A stretch of DNA of 64,000 nt from RGIG4034 sp045576455 (GCA_045576455.1 JAZNGM010000002.1:35780-99779); one strand, 5' to 3'. Shown: positions 16,747 to 25,554, numbered from the stretch's first letter. The notes: generated by a model not told the origin, from the sequence alone. Translations and numbers: made by a program.

Positions 16747-18612
16747 ATGACTAAATTAGCTTTATCAGACAATATATTATTAAAGATTGAAAAGCCTGCA
16801 AGATATATCGGAAACGAAATAAACAGTGTCAAAAAAGATTTAAACGAGATAAAAATACGATTTGCCATGTGTTTTCCCGATGTTTACGAAATAGGTATGT
16901 CACATCTTGGAATACAGATTCTTTATGATATGTTTAACCGTTGGGATGACATCTGGTGTGAAAGAGTATATTCTCCATGGCTTGATCTTGACAAAATTAT
17001 GAGGGATGAAAATATCCCTCTTTTTGCAGTTGAATCCCAGGACCCTATCAAGAATTTTGATTTTCTTGGTATTACCTTGCAATATGAGATGTGTTATACC
17101 AATGTACTGCAGATTTTAGATTTATCACATATTCCGCTTCTTGCTAAAGATAGAGGAAATGATGATCCTATCGTTATAGGCGGAGGTCCCTGTACCTATA
17201 ATCCGGAACCTTTAGCAGATTTTTTTGATTTATTTTATATGGGTGAAGGAGAAACGGATTATCGTGAATTAATGGATCTTTATATCAAATATAAAGATGA
17301 GGGTTGGACACGTCAGGAATTTTTAAAAAAAGCAAGCAAAATCCATTCCATTTATGTTCCTTCTCTTTATGAAGTATCATATAAAGAAGACGGAACTATA
17401 GCTTCTTTTACACCTGTATACGAGGATGTACCACAGACAGTGCAAAAAGGTCTAGTTACTGACATGGATAAAGCGCCTTACCCTATGAAACCGGTAGTAC
17501 CTTTTATCCGTGCAACACAAGACAGAGTTGTACTGGAAATACAGAGAGGATGCATCAGAGGATGCCGCTTTTGTCAGGCAGGACAAATCTATCGTCCGAT
17601 AAGAGAGCGAAGTGCATCCTTACTTAAAGATTACGCAAAACAGATGCTTTCATCTACAGGATACGAAGAAATATCGTTATCTTCCTTAAGTTCAAGTGAT
17701 TATTCTGAATTAAATGATTTACTTAACTTTTTAATTGATGAATGTAATGAACAGAAAGTAAATATATCACTCCCTTCCTTAAGAATAGATGCTTTTTCCC
17801 TTGATGTCATGAGCAAAGTACAGGATGTAAGGAAAAGCAGCCTAACCTTTGCTCCCGAGGCAGGAAGCCAAAGAATGCGTGATATAATCAACAAGGGATT
17901 GACTAAAGAAGTCATTTTGCAAGGTGCCAAAGAAGCTTTTGAAGGCGGTTGGAATAAAGTTAAATTATACTTTATGTTAGGGCTCCCTTTTGAACAGGAG
18001 GAAGATATCAAAGCCATTGCCGAGCTTGCCAATGAGATTGCGGCATTGTACTACGAAACCGTTCCTAAGGAAAAACGTAATGGTAAAATACAAATTGTTG
18101 TAAGTACCTCTTTCTTTATTCCAAAGCCATTTACCGCTTTCCAATGGGCGCAAATGAATACCAAGGAACAATTTATAGATAAAGCATATATAACCAAAAA
18201 TGCCATAATTAGCATGCTTAACCAGAAGAGTATTAAATACAACTGGCATGAAGCGGATGTCAGCATGCTGGAAGGCGTTTTTGCAAGAGGCGACAGACGC
18301 ATAGGCAAAGTTATTTTGGAAGCATATAAAAGAGGATGCCTCTATGATGCCTGGGGCGAATATTATAAAGACGATATATGGCAACAATGCTTTAAAGATT
18401 TGAATATTGATCCTGCTTTTTATACGACCAGGGAACGAAGGGAAGATGAAATTCTGCCATGGGATTTTATAGATTGCGGTGTAACCAAGGAATTCCTTCT
18501 TCGTGAATGGAACAAAGCAAAAAAAGGTGAAATTTCAGAAAATTGTTCTCTTAAGTGCCAAGGTTGTGGTGCAATGACATTTAATGCAGGCATATGCCTT
18601 CAAAAACGATAA
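16747..18612 (+). CDS. TIGR03960-type B12-binding-like radical SAM protein
   Basis: A 621-residue radical SAM protein. The N-terminal half has a cobalamin-binding-like Rossmann region (FPDVYEIGMSHLGIQILYD; VIGGGPCTYNPEP), and the radical SAM cysteines are C269, C273 and C276 in RGCIRGCRFCQAG. A second cysteine cluster sits at the very end (CSLKCQGCGAM). The family is known as TIGR03960, function unestablished. It is followed 15 bases later by its usual companion, the TIGR03936/DUF2344 protein, and then by RNase G and ribosomal genes. CAGGAG precedes the ATG. Confidence 0.88.
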   Translation: MTKLALSDNILLKIEKPARYIGNEINSVKKDLNEIKIRFAMCFPDVYEIGMSHLGIQILYDMFNRWDDIWCERVYSPWLDLDKIMRDENIPLFAVESQDPIKNFDFLGITLQYEMCYTNVLQILDLSHIPLLAKDRGNDDPIVIGGGPCTYNPEPLADFFDLFYMGEGETDYRELMDLYIKYKDEGWTRQEFLKKASKIHSIYVPSLYEVSYKEDGTIASFTPVYEDVPQTVQKGLVTDMDKAPYPMKPVVPFIRATQDRVVLEIQRGCIRGCRFCQAGQIYRPIRERSASLLKDYAKQMLSSTGYEEISLSSLSSSDYSELNDLLNFLIDECNEQKVNISLPSLRIDAFSLDVMSKVQDVRKSSLTFAPEAGSQRMRDIINKGLTKEVILQGAKEAFEGGWNKVKLYFMLGLPFEQEEDIKAIAELANEIAALYYETVPKEKRNGKIQIVVSTSFFIPKPFTAFQWAQMNTKEQFIDKAYITKNAIISMLNQKSIKYNWHEADVSMLEGVFARGDRRIGKVILEAYKRGCLYDAWGEYYKDDIWQQCFKDLNIDPAFYTTRERREDEILPWDFIDCGVTKEFLLREWNKAKKGEISENCSLKCQGCGAMTFNAGICLQKR

Positions 18613-18627
18613 TTAAGGAGTATAGTA

Positions 18628-19290
18628 TTGGAAAATATAACCTTACGAATTAAATTCACCAAATTCGGTCCCATTAAGTTTATAGGACATCTTGATGTGA
18701 TGCGCTATTTCCAAAAAGCAATACGGCGTGCCGGTTTAGATATTAAATATACCAATGGTTTCAATCCGCATCAGATTATGAGTTTTGCCGCACCGCTTAG
18801 TGTAGGTGTTGAAAGCATGGGAGAATATATGGACATCGAAATGAATTCCATCATTTCTACTGATGATGTTAAAGCCAGACTGAATCAATGTATGGCAGAG
18901 GGCATTGAAATTGTGGACGTATCTGTTTTACCAGACAATTCCAAAAACGCCATGGCAAGCGTAACAGCCGCAATATATTCTGTTGTTTTCAGGGATTCAT
19001 ATTCACTTGATTTTTCATTAAAAAAAGCCGTTGATAAATTTAACAATGCCAATGAGGTCAATATTCAGAAACAATCCAAAAAATCCGATGCAGTTATTGA
19101 CTTAAAACCGGCAGTTTACGAACTTAATGCGGATGATGACAAAAGAATGGTAACCATGAAAGTAAATGCCAGCAGTTCCGGCAACATAAAACCACTCTAT
19201 GTTGTTCAATCGCTTTGTGAAATGTACCGGAAAGAAGTATGCTTTGAAGACCTTATGATAACACGTCTCGATACTATTTTAGAAGGCTGA
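18628..19290 (+). CDS. TIGR03936/DUF2344-type radical SAM-associated protein
   Basis: A 220-residue protein of the DUF2344 family, without radical SAM cysteines, that always accompanies or is fused to TIGR03960 proteins. The family N-terminus is readable as RIKFTKFGPIKFIGHLDVMR, and the segment FNPHQIMSFAAPLSVGVES follows. The start is TTG with AAGGAG upstream; no ATG fits. Its role is unknown. Adjacency to RNase G and the L21/L27 genes is seen in many Firmicutes and suggests an RNA or translation link, which is an inference. Confidence 0.85.
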   Translation: MENITLRIKFTKFGPIKFIGHLDVMRYFQKAIRRAGLDIKYTNGFNPHQIMSFAAPLSVGVESMGEYMDIEMNSIISTDDVKARLNQCMAEGIEIVDVSVLPDNSKNAMASVTAAIYSVVFRDSYSLDFSLKKAVDKFNNANEVNIQKQSKKSDAVIDLKPAVYELNADDDKRMVTMKVNASSSGNIKPLYVVQSLCEMYRKEVCFEDLMITRLDTILEG

Positions 19291-19297
19291 TAATATT

Positions 19298-20530
19298 ATG
19301 ATTAATGCACAATTTGTCGTGACCAAGTATAAGGATGGCATTTTAGCGGCTTTCCAAAAAGAAAACCGGCTTGAAGAAATATCCTATGAAAAAGATGATA
19401 ATTTAATACGTGTGCAGGATGTGTATGTAGGAAAAGTTATCGATTATCCGCGCCATCTGCAGGCTGCTTTTGTCGAAGTCAAAAATGGAGTGAAATGTTT
19501 TCTTCCCCTAAATCATCTCACACCGGAAGAATGCTCTAAAATACATGCAGGCGACAATCTTCTTGTGCAGGTACATAAAGAGGCGGTACGACAAAAAGAT
19601 GCCGTATTAACACAAAACATTTCCCTTCCGGGAATAAATGTCGTTGTTTCCCTCTTAAATAATAACATTTCTTTTTCTTCTGCCATAAACCGGAAGACAA
19701 AAGAAATGATAAAATCCGAAATCGGAAACACCATAATCATACCGGACGGATACGGTGTAATATTCCGTTCAAGAGTAGCAGAGTACATGAGCAATAACGC
19801 ATTATCAGAAAACACTGATGCATTAATTCATTATTTTTATGAAATTAATAATGAGATCAGGGTTTTAAGTGACCACCTAAAGCAAATTAAGGAATTAAGC
19901 GCAACAAGAACAGAATTCACTTGTCTATATAAAAGCGAACCGGAATATATTAAAAAACTTTCATCTTGTATAATTAATCATCCGGAATCTATTGAAAAAA
20001 TAGTTACCGATGACGAGCAGCTGTATGAAGAAATCAAACTATATGTAAATAAACATACAGAAGCCGAAAGTATTCCCGTAGAACTATACAAAGATGATTC
20101 CATCTCATTATTTCATTTATTATCACTCAATTCGAAAATAAATGAAATTCTTAGCCGTAATGTATGGCTAAATTCGGGTTCTTATCTGGTTATAGAGCAA
20201 ACGGAAGCTTTAACTGTCATTGATGTTAACTCAGGAAAAAACATAACCGGTAAAAACAAAGAAGAATATAACCTTAAGATAAATATTGAAGCAGCCAGAG
20301 AAGCCATAAGACAAATACGTTTAAGACACATAAGCGGGATTATTATTATTGATTTTATTAACATGGCTGATAATAACAATAAGCATACACTAATTAATGA
20401 ATTAAAAAATCTCACATTAAATGAATCGATAAAAACACGTTTTGTTGATATAACCGCACTCGGTTTGGTTGAAATAACCCGCGAAAAAAAGGAACGTCTC
20501 CTTAGCGAACTTTTTCTTGACAAACAGTAG
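19298..20530 (+). CDS. rng: Ribonuclease G/E-family protein, short form
   Basis: This endoribonuclease has 410 residues. An S1-like domain lies at about 35-115 (VGKVIDYPRHLQAAFVEV), then the RNase H-like catalytic region with metal-binding Asp309 in IDVNSGK and Asp352 in IIDFINM. The protein ends soon after LGLVEITREKK. The CPxC zinc-link motif used by E. coli RNase E/G for dimer pairing, and everything beyond it, is missing. The family acts in rRNA processing and mRNA decay. It is third in the radical SAM operon, seven bases after the DUF2344 gene, and the promoter of rplU lies across its stop. Confidence 0.87.
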   Translation: MINAQFVVTKYKDGILAAFQKENRLEEISYEKDDNLIRVQDVYVGKVIDYPRHLQAAFVEVKNGVKCFLPLNHLTPEECSKIHAGDNLLVQVHKEAVRQKDAVLTQNISLPGINVVVSLLNNNISFSSAINRKTKEMIKSEIGNTIIIPDGYGVIFRSRVAEYMSNNALSENTDALIHYFYEINNEIRVLSDHLKQIKELSATRTEFTCLYKSEPEYIKKLSSCIINHPESIEKIVTDDEQLYEEIKLYVNKHTEAESIPVELYKDDSISLFHLLSLNSKINEILSRNVWLNSGSYLVIEQTEALTVIDVNSGKNITGKNKEEYNLKINIEAAREAIRQIRLRHISGIIIIDFINMADNNNKHTLINELKNLTLNESIKTRFVDITALGLVEITREKKERLLSELFLDKQ

Positions 20531-20545
20531 GACGGGTGTTATTAT
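20517..20545 (+). promoter_or_regulatory. Promoter of the rplU-prp-rpmA operon
   Basis: TTGACA (20517-20522), a 17-base spacer and TATTAT (20540-20545) form a strong sigma-A-type promoter. It overlaps the end of the RNase G gene and drives the ribosomal protein genes. Confidence 0.75.
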
Positions 20546-20550
20546 ATTCC

Positions 20551-20630
20551 AGTATGCCGCATAATGAGGTATAAGTATGTGCTTTTCACATCACCGAAGT
20601 TAGCGAGTAAAGATAAGTAGGAGGTGCCCT
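20551..20630 (+). promoter_or_regulatory. 5' leader of rplU, possibly an L21-type autoregulatory leader
   Basis: About 80 bases lie between the predicted transcription start and rplU, ending in a strong AGGAGGTG site. The leader contains a short inverted pair, ATGTG/CACAT (around 20577-20589). Firmicutes often carry a structured L21 leader here. I cannot fold or search it, so assignment to that Rfam family is only a positional inference. Confidence 0.35.
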
Positions 20631-20936
20631 ATGTACGCAATCATTTGCACAGGTGGAAAACAGTACAAAGTAGCTGAAGGCGATGTTATTAAAGTTGAAA
20701 AACTTGATGTTGCTGAAGGTGCTGCTGTAACATTTGACCAGGTAATCGCTGTAAATGATAACACTCTTAAAGTTGGCAAAGAAGTAGAGAACGCTTCTGT
20801 AAGCGCTACAGTTGTTGCTCAGGGAAGAGGTAAAAAGGTTATCGTTTATAAGTATAAGAGAAAATCAGGTTACCACAAGAAAAACGGTCATAGACAAGCA
20901 TACACACAGGTTAAAATTGACAAGATTAATGCTTAA
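20631..20936 (+). CDS. rplU: 50S ribosomal protein L21
   Basis: L21 is 101 residues, the normal length. It has the N-terminus MYAIICTGGKQYKVAEGD and the C-terminal basic motif KYKRKSGYHKKNGHRQ, which contacts 23S rRNA. It is the first gene of the three-gene operon rplU-prp-rpmA, with its own promoter and a strong ribosome binding site. Codon use is visibly biased as in highly expressed genes (frequent GTT, GCT and GAA). Confidence 0.97.
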   Translation: MYAIICTGGKQYKVAEGDVIKVEKLDVAEGAAVTFDQVIAVNDNTLKVGKEVENASVSATVVAQGRGKKVIVYKYKRKSGYHKKNGHRQAYTQVKIDKINA

Positions 20937-20950
20937 TCAGGTTATTTGCT

Positions 20951-21277
20951 ATGATTATTGTTACAGTTTTTAAACAAAACGGGATAATAACCGGATTTGA
21001 AACAAATGGGCATGCCGGTTATGCAAAAGCAGGCAAGGACATTATTTGTTCTGCTGTATCTGCGCTAACCATAAATGCCATTAACTCAGTAGAATCGCTT
21101 ACAAAACAGCGGTTTGAATGTGAATTAACCGAATCCGATGGTTATATCCATTATTCCTTATATGAGCCATATGATGATAATGCACAGCTGTTGCTTAAGT
21201 CATTAATTTTAGGCCTGGAAGGAATTATCAAAGATTACGGAAAAAAGTATGTAGACTTGAGAATCAAGGAGGTGTAA
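20951..21277 (+). CDS. prp: Ribosomal-processing cysteine protease Prp
   Basis: Prp cleaves the N-terminal extension of ribosomal protein L27 in Firmicutes. The protein has 108 residues, with catalytic His21 in NGHAGYA and Cys33 in DIICSAVSAL. It lies between rplU and rpmA, the canonical place, and its substrate L27 encoded next door carries the matching cleavage sequence. The rpmA ribosome binding site AAGGAGGTG overlaps the end of prp. Confidence 0.95.
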   Translation: MIIVTVFKQNGIITGFETNGHAGYAKAGKDIICSAVSALTINAINSVESLTKQRFECELTESDGYIHYSLYEPYDDNAQLLLKSLILGLEGIIKDYGKKYVDLRIKEV

Positions 21278-21281
21278 TACC

Positions 21282-21566
21282 ATGTTAAATATGAACCTTC
21301 AATTTTTCGCTCATAAAAAGGGAGTTGGTTCTACTAAGAACGGTAGAGATTCCGAATCCAAGAGATTAGGTGCGAAGAGAGCTGACGGACAATTCGTAAA
21401 AGCCGGTAATATTTTATACAGACAGCGTGGAACTAAGATTCATCCTGGCGTAAATGTAGGCCGTGGTGGTGATGACACATTGTTTGCTTTAGTAGACGGT
21501 GTTCTTAGATTTGAAAGATTAGGAAGAGACAAGAAGCAGGCTTCTGTTTATCCTGTAGAGAAATAA
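21282..21566 (+). CDS. rpmA: 50S ribosomal protein L27 with cleavable N-terminus
   Basis: L27 is 94 residues, lies near the peptidyl-transferase centre and contacts tRNA ends. The protein begins MLNMNLQFFAHKKGVGS. The first nine residues form the extension that Prp removes after LQFF, leaving the mature Ala-His-Lys-Lys N-terminus. The body has STKNGRDSESKRLGAKR and the FVKAGNILYRQRGTK segments. A very strong AAGGAGGTG site precedes it, and an intrinsic terminator follows ten bases after the stop. Confidence 0.97.
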   Translation: MLNMNLQFFAHKKGVGSTKNGRDSESKRLGAKRADGQFVKAGNILYRQRGTKIHPGVNVGRGGDDTLFALVDGVLRFERLGRDKKQASVYPVEK

Positions 21567-21575
21567 TACGAATTG

Positions 21576-21607
21576 AAAGCTTCAAACATAACTGTTTGAA
21601 GCTTTTT
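21576..21607 (+). terminator. Intrinsic terminator of rplU-prp-rpmA
   Basis: A perfect 13-base-pair stem (21576-21588 with 21593-21605), a four-base loop and a T-run (21603-21607). It sits directly after rpmA and 36 bases before obg. Confidence 0.85.
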
Positions 21608-21642
21608 CATTCAGTTTAGCCTTATAGAAAGACGGTGAGAAA

Positions 21643-22935
21643 ATGTTTGCAGATCGTGTCAAAATATTTATTAAAAGCGGAAAAGGCGGAGACGGACATG
21701 TATCCTTCAGAAGAGAAAAATACGTGCCAAACGGCGGACCGGACGGTGGAGACGGCGGTAACGGCGGCTCTGTTATATTTGTTGTGGACGAAGGCCTTAA
21801 TACGCTTGTTGATTTTTACCAAAAAAGAAAGTATTTTGCAGAAGCCGGCGAAAACGGTAAAGCAAGAAATTGTCATGGTAAAAATGGAGAAGATATTATA
21901 GTTAAAGTGCCGGAAGGAACTGTCATTAAAGAAGCAGAAAGCGGAAAAGTTATAACCGATATGTCAGGCGATAACCGTCAATATACTATTTTAACCGGCG
22001 GAAAGGGTGGTAACGGAAACCAGCATTATGCAACATCAACCATGCAGGCTCCAAAGTATGCACAACCCGGCCAACCGGCAAAAGAACTTGAAGTAATGCT
22101 TGAATTAAAGGTAATCGCAGATGTTGGTCTTGTAGGCTTTCCTAATGTAGGAAAATCTACTTTATTATCACGCACCACCAATGCGAGACCAAAAATTGCA
22201 AATTATCACTTCACAACCTTAAATCCACACCTTGGCGTTGTTAATTTAGGAGAAGGCAACAGTTTCGTAATGGCTGATATACCGGGACTGATTGAAGGCG
22301 CATCTGAAGGCATTGGATTAGGTTTTGAATTTTTACGCCATATAGAACGGACAAAAATGTTTATTCATGTTGTCGACGCAGCCTCTACCGAAGGCCGTGA
22401 TCCAATTGAAGATATATATGCTATCAATAAAGAACTTGATACTTATAATCCTGAAATCGCAAAACGTCCACAGGTCATAGCAGCTAATAAAATTGATGCA
22501 TTTTACGGCGACGAAAGCGAAGAAGTACTTAACAAAATCAAAAACGAATTTGAACCTAAGGGTATTAAAGTATTTCCTATTTCAGGCGTAAGCGGAGAAG
22601 GCGTTAAAGAATTACTTTTTTATGTTTCATCACAACTAAAAACAATGGATGATGCACCTGTTATTTTTGAACAGGAATACTATCCGGAGTTTGAATGCGC
22701 CGTAACCGATGAACCATATACTGTTTCATACGACAAAGACAGCAATGAATATATTGTTGAAGGTCCACGTATTGAAAAAATGCTTGGTTATACCAATCTT
22801 GAATCAGAAAAAGGATTCCTTTTCTTCCAGAAATTTATGAAAGATAACGGAATTCTTGACGAACTTGTTGCCCTTGATATAAAAGAAGGCGATACCGTCA
22901 GAATCTATGGTTGGGCATTCCAATACTATAAATAA
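21643..22935 (+). CDS. obg: GTPase Obg
   Basis: Obg is an essential GTPase in late 50S assembly and stress control, here 430 residues. The glycine-rich Obg fold occupies 1-157 (GGDGHVSFRREKYVPNGGPD), followed by the G domain with G1 GFPNVGKST (165-173), G3 DIPGLIEGA and G4 NKID. The C-terminal OCT domain (about 350-430) is typical of Firmicutes and actinobacteria. It is followed by yhbY and nadD, the usual neighbours. Confidence 0.96.
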   Translation: MFADRVKIFIKSGKGGDGHVSFRREKYVPNGGPDGGDGGNGGSVIFVVDEGLNTLVDFYQKRKYFAEAGENGKARNCHGKNGEDIIVKVPEGTVIKEAESGKVITDMSGDNRQYTILTGGKGGNGNQHYATSTMQAPKYAQPGQPAKELEVMLELKVIADVGLVGFPNVGKSTLLSRTTNARPKIANYHFTTLNPHLGVVNLGEGNSFVMADIPGLIEGASEGIGLGFEFLRHIERTKMFIHVVDAASTEGRDPIEDIYAINKELDTYNPEIAKRPQVIAANKIDAFYGDESEEVLNKIKNEFEPKGIKVFPISGVSGEGVKELLFYVSSQLKTMDDAPVIFEQEYYPEFECAVTDEPYTVSYDKDSNEYIVEGPRIEKMLGYTNLESEKGFLFFQKFMKDNGILDELVALDIKEGDTVRIYGWAFQYYK

Positions 22936-22950
22936 CTTGGAGGAATTTTT

Positions 22951-23238
22951 ATGACCAGTAAACAAAGATCATATTTAAAGGGCTTAGCAATGAATCTTGA
23001 AGCTACTTTCCAAATAGGAAAATCAAGTTTAACACCGGAATTTACAGAAGCCATTGCTGAAGCATTCAATAAAAAAGAACTTTTGAAGATTAATGTATTA
23101 AAAAACTGTATGGACGATCCAAACCAGATGGCTCAGATTATCGCAGAACGTACAAAATCACAAGTAGTACAGGTAATCGGCAAAAAAATAGTTCTTTATA
23201 AAGAAAATAAAGACCATAAGAAAATCATTCTTCCATAA
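22951..23238 (+). CDS. yhbY: YhbY/CRM-domain ribosome assembly protein
   Basis: A 95-residue single CRM-domain RNA-binding protein that associates with pre-50S particles. The family features are LKGLAMNLEATFQIGKSSLT (20 residues) and the VVQVIGKKIVLYKE GxxxxLY-like segment. GGAGG lies upstream of the ATG. It sits between obg and nadD in the ribosome-assembly cluster. Confidence 0.9.
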   Translation: MTSKQRSYLKGLAMNLEATFQIGKSSLTPEFTEAIAEAFNKKELLKINVLKNCMDDPNQMAQIIAERTKSQVVQVIGKKIVLYKENKDHKKIILP

Positions 23239-23269
23239 ATCATAAAAATAATAATCGGAGACCTATTTT

Positions 23270-23866
23270 ATGAAAAAAACCGGCATTATGGGCGGTACTT
23301 TTAACCCGATTCATAACGGTCATATATATCTTGCAAAATGCGCAATGGAATATTTTAAACTTGATAATGTATTATTTATGCCTACCGGTAATTCATATAT
23401 GAAGACCAACGTGCTTAACGCAGAACATCGCGTTAATATGACACGGATAGCCATTGAAAATGAGCCCAATTTCGAATTATCAACAATAGAGGCCGACATG
23501 CCCGGAAATTCATATACGTACAAAACGCTACAAATTCTAAAAGATTTGAATAAAGATACTGAGTATTACTTCATTACCGGTGCTGATGCCGTTATGAGCA
23601 TGGGAAAATGGCTAAATCCGCAGTTAATATTTAATAACTGTGTTGTTGTAGCAACCACACGAAATGATTATGACATGCTTCATTTGAATGATAAAGTATC
23701 CGAGTATAAAAAGGCTTATAATGCAGATATCCGATTGTTTAATACGACTCCGATTGATATTTCCTCAACGGACATTCGGGAATACGTAAAAAATAAGCAG
23801 GATATATCAGCATATGTTCCTAAAAAAGTTTTAAAGTATATTGAAGACAATAAGCTTTATCAATAA
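23270..23866 (+). CDS. nadD: Nicotinate-nucleotide adenylyltransferase
   Basis: NadD makes deamido-NAD from nicotinate mononucleotide and ATP. It is 198 residues long. The nucleotidyltransferase signature GGTFNPIHNGHIYLA is at 9-23, YYFITGADAV is in the centre, and the closing motif SSTDIREYVK is near residue 165. It is placed upstream of yqeK and rsfS, the usual Firmicutes cluster, with 14 bases to yqeK. Confidence 0.93.
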   Translation: MKKTGIMGGTFNPIHNGHIYLAKCAMEYFKLDNVLFMPTGNSYMKTNVLNAEHRVNMTRIAIENEPNFELSTIEADMPGNSYTYKTLQILKDLNKDTEYYFITGADAVMSMGKWLNPQLIFNNCVVVATTRNDYDMLHLNDKVSEYKKAYNADIRLFNTTPIDISSTDIREYVKNKQDISAYVPKKVLKYIEDNKLYQ

Positions 23867-23880
23867 ACACAGAGGTTATT

Positions 23881-24474
23881 ATGCAACTATATAACGATAA
23901 AAAGATTAAAAAGAAATTAATAAAGTCTTTATCCGAATCCCGGTATAATCACACCTTAGGTGTTGCATACACAGCAGCCTCGCTTGCGATGCGTTATGAT
24001 TATGATATAGAGAAAGCCTACTTTGCAGGCCTTTTACATGATTGTGCAAAGTGCATTCCAAACGACAAAAAATTAAGCATGGCCAAAAAAAATAATCTTA
24101 GCGTAAATGATGCTTTTAAAAACTCGCCGGATTTACTTCATGCAGAGCTGGGTGCCATTGTTGCCAAAGAAAAATATAATATCCATGATGAAGACATACT
24201 GAACGCCATCGCTTACCATACCACCGGGAAGCCCGATATGAGCCTTTTAGAGAAGATTATATATATTTCCGATTATATTGAGCCTTCACGTCAAACAATA
24301 CCGAATTTAAGCGAAATTCGACGTTTAGCCTACACAAATCTCGATGAAACATTATATCAAATACTAAAACAGACCATTACATATGTTAAGAGTAAGAAAA
24401 CGGATTTTCTCCCCATTACTTTAGAAGCATATGAATACTATAAAACACACAGGGAGGGCAATAATAATGAGTGA
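23881..24474 (+). CDS. yqeK: HD-domain hydrolase YqeK (symmetrical Ap4A hydrolase)
   Basis: A 197-residue HD-domain protein. The metal-binding residues are His in SRYNHTLGVAYTA and the His-Asp pair in GLLHDCAK, with the following H in LHAELGA and the D in ISDYIEPSR. The family hydrolyses diadenosine tetraphosphate symmetrically, using iron. Its stop overlaps the start of rsfS by eight bases, so the pair is coupled. Confidence 0.9.
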   Translation: MQLYNDKKIKKKLIKSLSESRYNHTLGVAYTAASLAMRYDYDIEKAYFAGLLHDCAKCIPNDKKLSMAKKNNLSVNDAFKNSPDLLHAELGAIVAKEKYNIHDEDILNAIAYHTTGKPDMSLLEKIIYISDYIEPSRQTIPNLSEIRRLAYTNLDETLYQILKQTITYVKSKKTDFLPITLEAYEYYKTHREGNNNE

Positions 24475-24835
24475 ATTAACCCGTGAAAAAGAAATGTTGA
24501 AACTTGCTATCGAAGCCTTAGAAGACAAAAAAGCAGTAGATATAAAAGTAATCGATATAACCGGAATTTCTACCATTGCGGATTACTTTATCATAGCCGG
24601 GGGTACAAACCGTTCCCAAATTCAGGCACTTGCAGACAATGTTGACGAAAAACTGGGACGAAAAGGGTACACGCAACGTCAGGTTGAAGGATATGAAACT
24701 GCAAATTGGGTTCTTATGGATTACAAGGATATCATCATCCATATATTCGACCATGATAACCGCTTATTCTACGATATCGAAAGAATATGGCGTGATGGAA
24801 AAGAAATGTCAGAAGAGGAACTTAAAGCATTATAG
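24467..24835 (+). CDS. rsfS: Ribosome silencing factor RsfS
   Basis: RsfS binds L14 and blocks subunit joining when nutrients are low. The protein is 122 residues long, with the family core VIDITGISTIADYFIIAGG, GYETANWVLMDYKDIIIHIF (20 residues) and the C-terminal YDIERIW. ATG 24467 follows GGGAGGG at 24452-24458; the upstream in-frame ATG at 24431 lies well inside yqeK. It is the last gene of the obg-yhbY-nadD-yqeK-rsfS run, with a terminator just after. Confidence 0.93.
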   Translation: MSELTREKEMLKLAIEALEDKKAVDIKVIDITGISTIADYFIIAGGTNRSQIQALADNVDEKLGRKGYTQRQVEGYETANWVLMDYKDIIIHIFDHDNRLFYDIERIWRDGKEMSEEELKAL

Positions 24836-24853
24836 TTATTATATAATCACAAA

Positions 24854-24884
24854 TGCCGGGTACTTAAAAATTTAGTACCCGGCA
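24854..24884. terminator. Terminator between convergent rsfS and lexA
   Basis: An 11-base-pair stem, TGCCGGGTACT with AGTACCCGGCA (24854-24864 and 24874-24884), has an AT-rich loop. It lies between the ends of two convergent genes. The T-run on the plus side is weak (CTTATATTATTTT), so it may serve both directions. Confidence 0.7.
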
Positions 24885-24936
24885 CTTATATTATTTTAAC
24901 ACTTATATTATCTAACGATTAAATCCAGTCTAACAT

Positions 24937-25554
24937 TTAATGGCATAAACGGAAGACACCAAAAACCTTTCCGAGAATTTCACAATGCTCAACAATAATA
25001 GGTTCCATTTCATCGTTTTCCGGCTGTAATCTGTAATGACCATTTTCTTTATAAAATGTTTTTACAGTAGCAGAATCATCTACCAGTGCAACCACAGTAT
25101 CTCCATTACGGGCCGTATTGCAGCATTCAACAAAAATCTGATCGCCATTAAAAATCCCTTTATTAATCATACTGTCACCTTTTACTTTTAAAACAAATGT
25201 TTCAGCGTTCGGAACCATATCAACCGGCATAGGGAAGTAACCTTCAATATTCTGTTCAGCAAGTATGGGTTGTCCGGCAGCAACAGTACCTACAATCGGA
25301 ATACTTGTCATTTCATGGCGTACCATTTGAAAACTATCATCAACAATTTCTATAGCACGTGGTTTTGTAGGGTCGCGGCGTATGTAACCGTTTTTCTCCA
25401 AAGTCTCCAAATGTGCATGAACAGAAGAGGTAGATTTAAGATTAACCGCTTCACATATTTCACGTACAGCAGGCGGATATCCTCGTTTTAATATCTCTTC
25501 CTTAATATATTCAAGTATTTCTCTTTGCTTAGCTGAAATCTTACCATTAGCCAT
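24937..25554 (-). CDS. lexA: SOS repressor LexA
   Basis: LexA is 205 residues. An N-terminal winged helix-turn-helix (about 1-70, with ICEAVNLKSTSSVHAHLE as recognition region) binds SOS boxes. The C-terminal S24 peptidase domain has the self-cleavage site Ala93-Gly94 in GTVAAGQPI, the serine nucleophile Ser128 in KGDSMI and Lys165 in SATVKTF. It is divergent from a yneA-like gene, and the 172-base gap between them carries three LexA-type boxes, so it is probably autoregulated. Confidence 0.97.
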   Translation of the reverse strand: MANGKISAKQREILEYIKEEILKRGYPPAVREICEAVNLKSTSSVHAHLETLEKNGYIRRDPTKPRAIEIVDDSFQMVRHEMTSIPIVGTVAAGQPILAEQNIEGYFPMPVDMVPNAETFVLKVKGDSMINKGIFNGDQIFVECCNTARNGDTVVALVDDSATVKTFYKENGHYRLQPENDEMEPIIVEHCEILGKVFGVFRLCH

